From contig NZ_AMBZ01000001.1 of the NCBI RefSeq assembly GCF_000293805.1, forward strand, positions 648,001 through 712,000: a DNA stretch of 64,000 nt, read 5' to 3'. Made by a program: the position numbers and the translations under genes. Below the pieces are notes generated by a model that saw nothing but the letters and a program-made list of their open reading frames with translations, was not told the origin of the DNA and searched no databases. This document shows positions 43,762 to 51,886 of this stretch, one piece after another (positions within the stretch are counted from its first letter, which is position 1; every line of letters begins with the position of its first letter). Origin of the DNA: Paenibacillus alvei DSM 29. GTDB lineage: Bacteria; Bacillota; Bacilli; Paenibacillales; Paenibacillaceae.

Positions 43762-46044
43762 ATGACCACTCCTTCTTCATCAGAAGCGGTCAAAGCCCAG
43801 TGGCGTTCCCGCCCATTAGGTATAAAGAGGGAGCAGCCTGTTCCCACAGCAGATTCGGCAGATCCGTTCGTAGGCTCTAATCACAATCATTCTCACCATC
43901 GTTCCGGTGGCGATTATGACTCAACTGCATCAGCAGACTTCTTTGCAGCGCTGGAGCGCCAAGGCATACGGCTGCACAACGCACAGAAGGATGCAGTATG
44001 CCACATCGATGGCCCACTTCTGTGCTTAGCAGGAGCCGGATCAGGCAAAACATCCGTGCTGACCGCGCGAGCGGCCTACTTAATGACCGTTGGCGGCGTG
44101 TCGCCGGAGTCTTTGTGGCTGGTCACCTTTACCAATAAGGCCGCGCAGGAGATGCGTATACGGCTTGCCAATCTGCCAGGCGTGACACGCGACATGGCGC
44201 GCCGGGTGCAAGCGCGCACCTTTCATTCGTTTGCCCTGAGGCTGCTGCAAGCGTATGCGCCTCCTTTCCAACTGCTGGCTGAGGAACGCAGACGCCACGG
44301 TATGATGAAGCGCGTACTAAGAGAATTGGGACTGCACGACACCCTGCAAGCCGAAACGGCACTGGCCGCATTGTCCTCGCTCAAGTCGCGCCGACTTATG
44401 CCTGCTGACTGGAGAACCACGAATGCAAGTGAATTGGATATGAGACGTGCCTTGCTTCGCTTCGAGGAACAGAAAGTCCAGCAGGGCTGCAAGGACTTCG
44501 ATGATCTGCTTATCGATCTGCTGCAACTGCTGGAGGAGGACTCCAATTTGCTCGAGCGTCTTCGCCGCCGTTTCCAATATGTCCTGGTTGATGAATTCCA
44601 AGATACGACGCCAGTTCAATATGAATTACTTCAACAGATTACCGATAAGCACCATAATTTAGCCGTATTCGGGGATGATGACCAGACCATATTTACTTTC
44701 AATGGAGCATGTCATCGCTACATTACTGAATTCAAAACGCAATACCCTACAGCTAAACAGATTACGCTCGATTTCAATTTCCGTTCCACCCCCGCCATCG
44801 TCGGACTCGGCAATGCGGTTATTTCCCATAACGAGGAGCGGCTGCCAAAGCGGATGCGAACCCCGTCTGAGGCACAAAACATATCGAGAACTGTTAATAC
44901 ACCGAGCGTACCGCAGTATCTTCGCCCTCGTGACGCGGAAGAAGAAGCACAGGTCATTGCAGATCGTATTCATGCAGCCGTGAGCTCCGGTACACATTCA
45001 TGGCGCGACTTCGCCATATTGTACCGCACTGCAAATACGAGCCGCGCATTAGTTGAATACTTCACCATGAGCGGTATTCCGTTTCGTCAGTTCGGTGCAG
45101 AGCCGTTTTTCTATGACCATAATCTTGTTCGGCCGCTCATCGATCATCTTCGTCTGTCTCTTGCGCCACGAGAGTTCGATGCGCTGGGCAGTGCTGTGGC
45201 AGCATTATATATCCCGCGGGAGACGGGTTTGCGCTACCTGCTGGAGGCAGAGCGCAGCAAGGCTAAGAAATACCCGCTTATTCATTTGCAAAGCTGGGAC
45301 AAGCTGCCCTCCTTCCAACGCGAGGCAATAAAGCCGCGCATTAAGCTGATCAAGAAGCTGGCTGCCATGAAGCCTTACCTCGCCATTCGGGAGATGAGGC
45401 GTGAATTTTATGACAAGTTCACGGCAGCCGCCTCTGGTGATCGTGCAACCGCCCATCAGGAAGGGGCTGCGGATACACTCGAGGAGCTGGAATCGTCAGC
45501 GAAGCGCTTCGATACTGTCGAGGTGTTCCTAAAACATATTGACGAATTGAAGGAAAAATATGTTGCCATGCATCCTGAATATGCAGCACAGCACCAAAAT
45601 GGCACAGACTTGGCTTCCGCGCATCCGGCGAGACAAACAGGAAGGCGGTCACCAGCCGCTATACGGCAAGCAGAAGAGAACGATGTGGATGATTCTGTCA
45701 CCTGCATGACGATCCATCGCGCTAAGGGTCTGGAATTTCCTGAAGTTTTTCTAATCGGTGCAGCCGACGGAATCCTCCCTCATCGCACTGCCCTTCGCAA
45801 GGGAGCTCCGCCAGATCGTGCGGCTGCACTGCGAACAGGTGCAAATACGGAAGATGCACATTCCTCTCCCCCTCAACAGGCATATGACCTCAAAATGAAT
45901 GATGCATTGCTGGAAGAGGAGCGCAGACTTGCTTATGTTGCCGTGACAAGAGCGCGTGAGCAGTTGTATATCAGTTCTCCAGCACTTATTCACGGACAGA
46001 AAGCCGAAGTGAGCCAGTTGCTGCGCGACGCTTGGAAAATATAA
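43762..46044 (+). CDS. UvrD/Rep-family ATP-dependent DNA helicase
   Basis: A 760-aa SF1 helicase. After a disordered N-terminal extension of about 60 residues with a His-rich patch (NHNHSHHR) come motif I (GAGSGKT), Ia (TFTNKAAQEM), Ic (ARTFHSFA), II (VDEFQDTTPVQYELL), III (VFGDDDQTIFTFNGA), IV (LDFNFRSTPAIV), V (TIHRAKGLEFPEVFLIG) and VI (YVAVTRAREQLYIS). The catalytic core is complete, so it should translocate 3' to 5' on single-stranded DNA. It is distinct from the PcrA family proper, which has a longer C-terminal Tudor-like tail. Monocistronic; AAAGGAGA ahead of the ATG. Confidence 0.93.
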   Translation: MTTPSSSEAVKAQWRSRPLGIKREQPVPTADSADPFVGSNHNHSHHRSGGDYDSTASADFFAALERQGIRLHNAQKDAVCHIDGPLLCLAGAGSGKTSVLTARAAYLMTVGGVSPESLWLVTFTNKAAQEMRIRLANLPGVTRDMARRVQARTFHSFALRLLQAYAPPFQLLAEERRRHGMMKRVLRELGLHDTLQAETALAALSSLKSRRLMPADWRTTNASELDMRRALLRFEEQKVQQGCKDFDDLLIDLLQLLEEDSNLLERLRRRFQYVLVDEFQDTTPVQYELLQQITDKHHNLAVFGDDDQTIFTFNGACHRYITEFKTQYPTAKQITLDFNFRSTPAIVGLGNAVISHNEERLPKRMRTPSEAQNISRTVNTPSVPQYLRPRDAEEEAQVIADRIHAAVSSGTHSWRDFAILYRTANTSRALVEYFTMSGIPFRQFGAEPFFYDHNLVRPLIDHLRLSLAPREFDALGSAVAALYIPRETGLRYLLEAERSKAKKYPLIHLQSWDKLPSFQREAIKPRIKLIKKLAAMKPYLAIREMRREFYDKFTAAASGDRATAHQEGAADTLEELESSAKRFDTVEVFLKHIDELKEKYVAMHPEYAAQHQNGTDLASAHPARQTGRRSPAAIRQAEENDVDDSVTCMTIHRAKGLEFPEVFLIGAADGILPHRTALRKGAPPDRAAALRTGANTEDAHSSPPQQAYDLKMNDALLEEERRLAYVAVTRAREQLYISSPALIHGQKAEVSQLLRDAWKI

Positions 46045-46073
46045 AGTTCGGTACAAATACCATAGGGTGTGTT

Positions 46074-46103
46074 TTGAAATCATCCCCCTTTTTCCGGTAC
46101 AAT
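46074..46103 (+). promoter_or_regulatory. Promoter candidate left of the IS
   Basis: TTGAAA (46074-46079), 18 bases, TACAAT (46098-46103), 6 bases before the left target duplication. Without the IS it would lie about 100 bases ahead of the alarmone synthetase start. Confidence 0.45.
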
Positions 46104-46109
46104 AAGATC

Positions 46110-46118
46110 AGTTGAAAT
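46110..46118. repeat. Target site duplication, left
   Basis: AGTTGAAAT, identical to 47600-47608 at the other end of the IS. Confidence 0.95.
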
Positions 46119-47599
46119 CAATAGCGTTGCATAAAAGAATCCCACTGCAAATATTAAAGGAAAGATATTGTTGCAGATAAAATAATTTACAGTTTTCTTG
46201 CTTTCATATAAGCCAAAAAGTTAAGGGTTCTATGAAAGCAAGTAGCCGCGCCCATTTGGTAATATCTATCATTTCAAGGAACTATTTTCCTGAATCTTAG
46301 GTCTTTACGACTTTCTGCCGACCTTTGGAAGTGCGAGCAGGCTTCCGAAAAACAGCTTCTCTGAACGTTTCCCAGGGCTGATACAGCATTGAGATAAGTA
46401 GTCGATGTAGATCTAATAAGCTCTTCGTTGTACCAAGCTCCATTTTCATCAAGAGCTGAAGGCTATATGCGATCAAACAAATGAGGATCTGATTCCATAC
46501 CGCGTTCTCTTGCTCTCCATAGAAACGCGTCAGCTTCAGATGCTGTTTAACCCAACGGAAGAATGTTTCTATCTTCCAACGATTGCGATACAGCTCACTG
46601 ATCTCTTCTGCTGTTAAATCAAAGCGATTGCTAATGATGCGGATCAGCTTACCCTTTAAATCGGTCGTTTCTACAAGTCGCAATGCCTCTTCCATCTGTT
46701 TCTTTCCTTTACCGATTCGAACCATTTGATCCCGATGGATCAAGGAGTTTTCGGCTACTGGAAATTCGGAGAGCGTCTCCACGACCGCGTTGTTCTTCAA
46801 ACGAGTTACGAAAAAAATGCCTTCCCTGCAGTAATGATCATACTTCTTGTAATCGACATAGCCGCGATCGAACACATAGGTGGCTCCGGTTTCATCAATA
46901 AGAGCATCCATTTGAGTACGATCCGCAGGCTTCGCAGGTGTAAGCACTGCCTTTTCTGGATAAACCGTGTCCGGATCGCAAAAGGTTACTCGCAAATGAA
47001 GTTTGACACCGGATTTTGTTTTTCGGTACGTTGCCCATTTGTATTTACTTAAACATAGGCTCATCGTCGTGGAATCTAGCAATTTTACTGTGCCGATTCG
47101 CCCTGAAGCAGGACGGCTGTGCTCGCTGATTTTCAAGACCAGATCCGCAAATATGCTTTGCAAAACCTCACTGGAAAGCTTGTTGTTTTTCCTTGATAGC
47201 TGTGAGGTGCTTATGGACGTAATTCCAAGTTCTTTCTGGAACGCTTCGTTACACTGCAATTCAGTAACGATAGTTCGTAAACAGTCTCGCTGCTGCAGCT
47301 GTGCATCCATAAAGATCAAGAGATAGGCCAGTGAATGCAGCTTTTTAACGTACTTATCTTCGCCGGTTTTATCCGTCCAATCTGAAATGATTTGTGCATT
47401 TAGTGGTGCGACCCATTTACCAAATGATGAAAGTAGTGTATCCTTGTCCATGTACGATCTCCTATGATTAGGGATTTGGACAGGACTACCTGCTCCCCTA
47501 ATTATGGAGATTTTTTCTTTGAATGGACGTCGATAATTTAACATTTTTAGTACAATTTAGAATTTGTAATTAGGTCTGAAATTTAATGCAACGCTATTG
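46119..47599 (-). mobile_element. IS4-family insertion sequence, 1481 bp, intact
   Basis: Terminal inverted repeats CAATAGCGTTGCAT at 46119-46132 and its complement at 47586-47599, perfect over 14 bases. Flanking 9-base direct repeats AGTTGAAAT at 46110-46118 and 47600-47608 are identical, marking a recent insertion. It holds a single transposase gene on the minus strand and sits between the helicase and alarmone synthetase genes. Confidence 0.95.
46297..47451 (-). CDS. IS4-family DDE transposase
   Basis: A 384-aa transposase. The N-terminal DUF4372-like region (MDKDTLLSSFGKWVAPLN, SISTSQLSRKNNKLS) precedes the DDE domain. First Asp in VKLLDSTTMSL, second in YVFDRGYVDYKKYD, Glu in YRNRWKIETFFRWVK, which fits the IS4 signature Y-x2-R-x3-E-x6-K exactly. 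The frame is complete and undamaged, so the element is potentially active. ATG 47449-47451 is the chosen start. Left end of the element leaves about 180 bases after the stop. Confidence 0.95.
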   Translation of the reverse strand: MDKDTLLSSFGKWVAPLNAQIISDWTDKTGEDKYVKKLHSLAYLLIFMDAQLQQRDCLRTIVTELQCNEAFQKELGITSISTSQLSRKNNKLSSEVLQSIFADLVLKISEHSRPASGRIGTVKLLDSTTMSLCLSKYKWATYRKTKSGVKLHLRVTFCDPDTVYPEKAVLTPAKPADRTQMDALIDETGATYVFDRGYVDYKKYDHYCREGIFFVTRLKNNAVVETLSEFPVAENSLIHRDQMVRIGKGKKQMEEALRLVETTDLKGKLIRIISNRFDLTAEEISELYRNRWKIETFFRWVKQHLKLTRFYGEQENAVWNQILICLIAYSLQLLMKMELGTTKSLLDLHRLLISMLYQPWETFREAVFRKPARTSKGRQKVVKT

Positions 47600-47608
47600 A
47601 GTTGAAAT
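47600..47608. repeat. Target site duplication, right
   Basis: AGTTGAAAT, matching 46110-46118. Confidence 0.95.
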
Positions 47609-47685
47609 GTTTTTAATTATGAATTGCATTAAAAAAATCTACGAATAGCAGATTACGATACCGTGCTATATTGAGGGGATATTTC

Positions 47686-48369
47686 ATGTCCAAAACCGAT
47701 ATGATTATGAAGCAATATGAACAGGTAAAGCAGCTGCCTACCTTATATCAGCTCGCATTGGAAGAATTGGAGACCAAGATTAAGGTTATTCAAGCCGAAT
47801 GGAAAATACGCAATGGCTATCCGCCAATCGAACATATTAAGACACGTCTGAAGGAGCCGAACAGCATCTTCAGCAAGCTGCAGCGCAAAGGATACCCGCT
47901 TACATTGGACTCCATCGTGGATAAAATATATGACGTAGCAGGCATGCGTATCGTCTGTGCCTTCGTTAAGGATATTTATCTCATTCTCGAGCATCTGAAG
48001 ACGCGTGACGATATTCGCATCGTGGAGATTAAGGATTATATTAAAAATCCGAAGAGCAACGGATACCAGAGTCTCCATGTCATCGTTCAAGTGCCGCTTG
48101 TATTATTCGAGGATACACGCTGGATCTACGTTGAAATTCAGCTTCGTACGCTCGCCATGGACTTCTGGGCAAGTCTTGAACACATTATTTACTACAAATT
48201 CGAACAGCAGGTTCCGGCTCATGTAACGGAAGAGTTAACCGAAGCTGCAAGAGCAGTCGATGAGCTGGATCGAAAAATGCTGGAGCTGCGCAAAGAAATA
48301 TTATCGTACAATCATGAGGATTGGGCGAACACGATTCAGCGGGGCTTGCCTTGGGAGGATGCCCAATAG
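47686..48369 (+). CDS. Small alarmone synthetase, YwaC/RelP type
   Basis: A 227-aa RelA/SpoT-domain protein without hydrolase domain, which makes (p)ppGpp. Conserved: PIEHIKTRLKEPNSIFSKLQRKGYPLT, YDVAGMRIVCAFVKDIY, DYIKNPKSNGYQSLHVIVQVP and VEIQLRTLAMDFWASLEHIIYYK. The DxxG-type Asp (DVAG) and EIQLRT catalytic motifs are intact. The pattern and length are nearer YwaC (SasA/RelP) than YjbM. ATG 47686 with GAGGGG ahead. Its putative upstream promoter is cut off by the IS. Confidence 0.9.
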   Translation: MSKTDMIMKQYEQVKQLPTLYQLALEELETKIKVIQAEWKIRNGYPPIEHIKTRLKEPNSIFSKLQRKGYPLTLDSIVDKIYDVAGMRIVCAFVKDIYLILEHLKTRDDIRIVEIKDYIKNPKSNGYQSLHVIVQVPLVLFEDTRWIYVEIQLRTLAMDFWASLEHIIYYKFEQQVPAHVTEELTEAARAVDELDRKMLELRKEILSYNHEDWANTIQRGLPWEDAQ

Positions 48370-48531
48370 TAAACTCTCAGCGGCTCATCATGTCAGTTCA
48401 CTGTAGGTCAAAATGGAGCTTGGATAAAACCGGCTCTATTTGCGCATCGTAACGATGACGCCGGAGAACGTGGCCTGCCATATTCATCGGCGTCCATACG
48501 ATAACTGTCATGACGAAGGAGGACCACGAAC

Positions 48532-48756
48532 ATGGCCAAGCCCGATGATCGCTCTAACAATGCAGCTCGTCTGCAGAATGCCATTGACAACACATCAAGC
48601 AAGCTGCATAAAACCGAGCAGTATTTGACAGAGCATGCTGAAGAGATTAGCGCGAATGAGCGTCATGCTTTGCAAGCCAAGAATGAACGCCGTCGCCACA
48701 GCATCGAAGGGTTTGCCGCTGAGAAGCGCGACGAGCAATCGAACGCTTCCTCGTAG
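48532..48756 (+). CDS. tlp: Small acid-soluble spore protein Tlp
   Basis: A 74-aa protein of the Tlp family found in spores. It begins MAKPDDRSNNAARLQNAIDN and ends in KNERRRHSIEGFAAEKRDE, both family signatures. Expressed in the forespore under sigma-G in Bacillus, but I did not find a good sigma-G promoter here. GAAGGAGG lies about 9 bases before the ATG. A strong terminator follows. Confidence 0.93.
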   Translation: MAKPDDRSNNAARLQNAIDNTSSKLHKTEQYLTEHAEEISANERHALQAKNERRRHSIEGFAAEKRDEQSNASS

Positions 48757-48783
48757 TAAGCCAATCGTTGACAGATGGATCGC

Positions 48784-48818
48784 AAAAAGAGGCGGAGCTT
48801 GAATCAAGCTCCGCCTCT
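48784..48818. terminator. Bidirectional terminator between tlp and M15 gene
   Basis: A 15-base perfect stem (48788-48802 and 48804-48818) with T5 on the minus strand. Confidence 0.85.
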
Positions 48819-48844
48819 CTTTATAAAATGGTTATGATTTTAAA

Positions 48845-49717
48845 TTATTGCAATAGTTGCTCCAACGTTAGCTTGCCGTCATAGATGGCTTTGGCTGCTT
48901 CTTTGCCGACATAGCGGACATGCCATGGCTCGTACACATAACCGGTAATGCTCTCTCCATCCTTCGGATATCGAATAATAAATCCGGATTCATGAGCGTG
49001 CTCAGCTACCCACTTGCCTTCTTTCGAATCACCAAATACCTCTTCCAGTACATCGCCTACACTTGGACTCGACAAGTCCATCGTAAGTCCCGTCTGATGC
49101 TCACTCGTTCCAGGAACTGCACTCACGCGAGCGGCATATTCCTTGCCTTGCGTATCCACATAGTGATTGAACAAGGATTGCTGACGCTTGAAGGAACGAT
49201 AGCCCGATACCGCATGCAGTGTAATGCCTTCATCCTTGGCCTGCTTAAACATCTCCTCAAGCGCCTCTGCTGCCTCCTTGCGCAAATGACGCTTCTCATG
49301 CGCTTCCTCGAAGGAGAACTTCACATTCGGCTCTACAAGATCCGGCGGCTCATAGCCATCAGGCAAGTAGCGCTCCTTATTGACTACAACCAGAATAGAC
49401 TCTGGATTGGTAACAACAGCCTTGTCGCCCTGCTGTTCAATCGTAGAACTAAGTCTATATTCCGATTTCAGCTTGGCTGCAACTGATGCTGCGTCATCTG
49501 TGCTGGCAGAGCCTGCTTCACCTTGGCCCTCACCATTTGCTTCTCCCTGCTTATTATTATCCGGCGGCGATGTTAATGCCGGGTCGACTTGTTCTTGTCC
49601 AGATGTTACTGCTGTCTCGTCTCCGCTCTTCGGGTCTGCGCTCTGGCATCCACTGAGCAGAATCGCTGTCCCAAGTGCAAATACGAGACACTTTGCAGCC
49701 ATGTTGTGTTGACTCAT
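48845..49717 (-). CDS. M15B D-Ala-D-Ala carboxypeptidase lipoprotein (VanY/YodJ type)
   Basis: A 290-aa lipoprotein: lipobox LLSGC at about residue 24, an acidic Gly/Ser-rich linker (25-85), then the VanY domain. Zinc and catalytic motifs are present: HAVSGYRSFKRQ, SAVPGTSEHQTGLTMDL (His and Asp) and YEPWHVRYVG (catalytic Glu and third His). Trims peptidoglycan stem peptides on the outer face. Typical of cell-wall maintenance enzymes; a vancomycin-resistance role is not indicated because vanHAX are absent. Confidence 0.92.
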   Translation of the reverse strand: MSQHNMAAKCLVFALGTAILLSGCQSADPKSGDETAVTSGQEQVDPALTSPPDNNKQGEANGEGQGEAGSASTDDAASVAAKLKSEYRLSSTIEQQGDKAVVTNPESILVVVNKERYLPDGYEPPDLVEPNVKFSFEEAHEKRHLRKEAAEALEEMFKQAKDEGITLHAVSGYRSFKRQQSLFNHYVDTQGKEYAARVSAVPGTSEHQTGLTMDLSSPSVGDVLEEVFGDSKEGKWVAEHAHESGFIIRYPKDGESITGYVYEPWHVRYVGKEAAKAIYDGKLTLEQLLQ

Positions 49718-49887
49718 TGGTATTTCCCCTCTCCCAATCTATGACTAGTAGATTGAGAGTCTATTATATCGCAATAGATTGCCTATTGCGAATAGTAGAG
49801 ACCGTACCAGAGCAACCCCCGTCTAACCCACGATAGGCAACGGGCGCCTGCTAGCTGTATGCTTGCTGACGCCCGAATCCTTAATTC

Positions 49888-51279
49888 CTATACGGTTACG
49901 GTACTGGACTTATGCTTCACTTCTTGCCCTACTTCAATATCAGCATCTTCATCCCGATTGAAGGCTTCTCGATCGAACTCGCCTTCACTTTTACCGATAA
50001 GCAGGGAGGCAACAGTCGTTCCTGTGGCATTGACTGCTGTACGCGCCATATCCACGATTGCATCGATCCCAAGAACAAGTCCAAATCCTTCGATAGGCAA
50101 ACCTGCCTGAACGAGGACGACTGTCGTTGAAATGGACGCCGGCCCTGGAACACCCGCCACACCAACAGATGCTAGTGTTGCCGCTCCAACGATGAGCAAA
50201 TAATCAGCAATATTGAGATCAATGCCATACACTCTTGCAATGAAGACAGCGACAATCGCTGGATAAATTCCGCCGCATCCATTCATATTAATCGTTGCGC
50301 CCAGCGGGGCAACAAAGCTTGCAATTCGATCCGATACCTTCATCCGCTTCGTGATCACTTCCAAATTCACGGGCAGTGTTGCATAGCTGCTTCGTGTCGT
50401 AAAGGCAACCGCAATCGTTGGATATGCCTTCTTGAAGAAACGAATCGGATTCACACGCGCACCGAAGGCGACAAGCGAGCCAAAGGTTACAATCATATGA
50501 ATCAAGCACGCTGCATAGACGGCAATAATGAACCAAGCAAGCTCCTTCAGTGTAGACAGCCCGTACTTGGCTGCCATCGACGTCATTAATCCAAACACAC
50601 CGTACGGCGTTAACTTAATAACCAGCTTCGTTACACGGAACATCACATGAGAGAAGGACTGGAAGAAGGCGCGAATCGGCTGCACCTTCTCTGGATTGCG
50701 CAATCCCTCCAGTGTAATCGCCACTGCAATAAAAGCTGCAAATATAATCACCGGCACAACCTTGCCCTGTGCCATCTCATTGATCGGATTAGAAGGCACA
50801 AGATCAAGCAGCACTTGCTTGAAGGTTGGAATTTCACGCTGCTCGAAGCCCTGCGCCGCTTCTGAGCTCTGGGCGATACCGGAGCCAGGATCAATGACCA
50901 CAGCAGTTCCCAGGCCGATAACAGCCGCAATCGCAGTCGTAATCAAGAACAGCGCGATCGTCTTCGTTCCAAGCTTCTTCAAAACATTTGGATCCTTCAC
51001 GGAAGTAATACTCGATATAATTGCTGCAAAGACGAGCGGCATGACAACCATCTTAATCAAGCTGACATAGATCGATCCGAGAATACTGACATCTGCAGCA
51101 GCCTTGCCAAATACGGCACCAAGAGTTAAACCAAGCGCCATAGCGAGCAGTACGCGAAGTCCGAAACCAACCTTCTTCTTCGCCAACCACCATAGCAAGA
51201 TCACAAGCAGCAGTGCAGCCCCCCAGCTCGCATAGACATTCCAGTCCTGCAGAGTGATCCAGTTCTGTTCTTTCATCAT
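49888..51279 (-). CDS. Dicarboxylate/amino acid:cation symporter, TcyP-like
   Basis: A 463-aa DAACS transporter. Hairpin and substrate-binding features: AFTTRSSYATLPVNLEVITK, SFVAPLGATINMNGCGGIYP, GVAGVPGPASISTTVVLVQ and GIDAIVDMARTAVNATGTT. The N-terminal helix layout and the Ser-Ser-Tyr-Ala-Thr-Leu segment in place of SSSAATLP most resemble the Bacillus L-cystine carrier TcyP; other amino acids cannot be excluded. ATGATG start; AAGGGG upstream. Monocistronic. Confidence 0.85.
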   Translation of the reverse strand: MMKEQNWITLQDWNVYASWGAALLLVILLWWLAKKKVGFGLRVLLAMALGLTLGAVFGKAAADVSILGSIYVSLIKMVVMPLVFAAIISSITSVKDPNVLKKLGTKTIALFLITTAIAAVIGLGTAVVIDPGSGIAQSSEAAQGFEQREIPTFKQVLLDLVPSNPINEMAQGKVVPVIIFAAFIAVAITLEGLRNPEKVQPIRAFFQSFSHVMFRVTKLVIKLTPYGVFGLMTSMAAKYGLSTLKELAWFIIAVYAACLIHMIVTFGSLVAFGARVNPIRFFKKAYPTIAVAFTTRSSYATLPVNLEVITKRMKVSDRIASFVAPLGATINMNGCGGIYPAIVAVFIARVYGIDLNIADYLLIVGAATLASVGVAGVPGPASISTTVVLVQAGLPIEGFGLVLGIDAIVDMARTAVNATGTTVASLLIGKSEGEFDREAFNRDEDADIEVGQEVKHKSSTVTV

Positions 51280-51407
51280 GACAACCCCTTCGTCTATTTA
51301 TTCTCATAATTCCAACTTGTTTTATTGGTATTATAAAAATGGGGACGGAACTCGTCAATACTTTTTTATAAGAAGGATGCTATGGGTGTAAGATATGTCT
51401 TCAAAAT

Positions 51408-51725
51408 TCAAAGAATCCCCGTACGGTTCAGCCACATCTGATCCGCATGGATCCACCGATTCGCATATTCCTCCCAAGCCTCAGGGTATCGCTTCATCAG
51501 CCCTCCTACTGTACAGGTCGCCAGCCCATCCACCGTATCCCACCAAGAACGTATTATGATAAATTGCTCAATTCTATGTATATGTGACAAATTCAAAAAC
51601 TTAACTCCACCGTCCAACAGCCCCATTGCTAGATAAGCGAACTTCCACTCCTCCAGCTCCCATAAATATTGAGCAGCATATAAACGGAAGGCATCAATAA
51701 GTGGCTCGAGCGGATAAATATTCAT
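51408..51725 (-). pseudogene. Truncated DNA alkylation repair (AlkD-like) remnant
   Basis: A 105-aa frame whose sequence matches the middle of the AlkD HEAT-repeat family: WELEEWKFAYLAMGLLD, RIEQFIIIRSWWDTVDGLA, WEEYANRWIHADQMWLNRTGIL. The family is about 230 aa: the first 60 or so residues and the last 60 are absent. A stop TGA follows RTGIL directly. It still has GGGGAGAG ahead of an ATG, so a short peptide might be made, but it lacks much of the fold. Probably a relic of a deletion. Confidence 0.75.
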
Positions 51726-51851
51726 AAGCGACTCTCCCCAGTGCTATAATTTATAATCATTGCGAGGTACAATGAGCTATACTGCAATTCCAATGATGTA
51801 AAAGTCCTTATAGATATTCTCCGCAAAGCTGGTTCCTAAAACGACAACAAA

Positions 51852-51877
51852 GCGGCCTCTACCTTCGTAGAGACCGC
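51852..51877 (-). terminator. Terminator of the solute-binding protein gene
   Basis: Minus strand GCGGTCTCTAC, GAAG, GTAGAGGCCGC followed by a T-rich stretch. Confidence 0.8.
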
Positions 51878-51886
51878 CCATGCAAC

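Noticed and set aside
48920-49486. 188-codon open frame antisense to the M15 peptidase gene
   Set aside because: Shadow of a real gene with complete zinc motifs.
48849-49717. Vancomycin resistance gene (VanY)
   Set aside because: Family resemblance only; no vanHAX or VanRS nearby, and such carboxypeptidases are common housekeeping enzymes.
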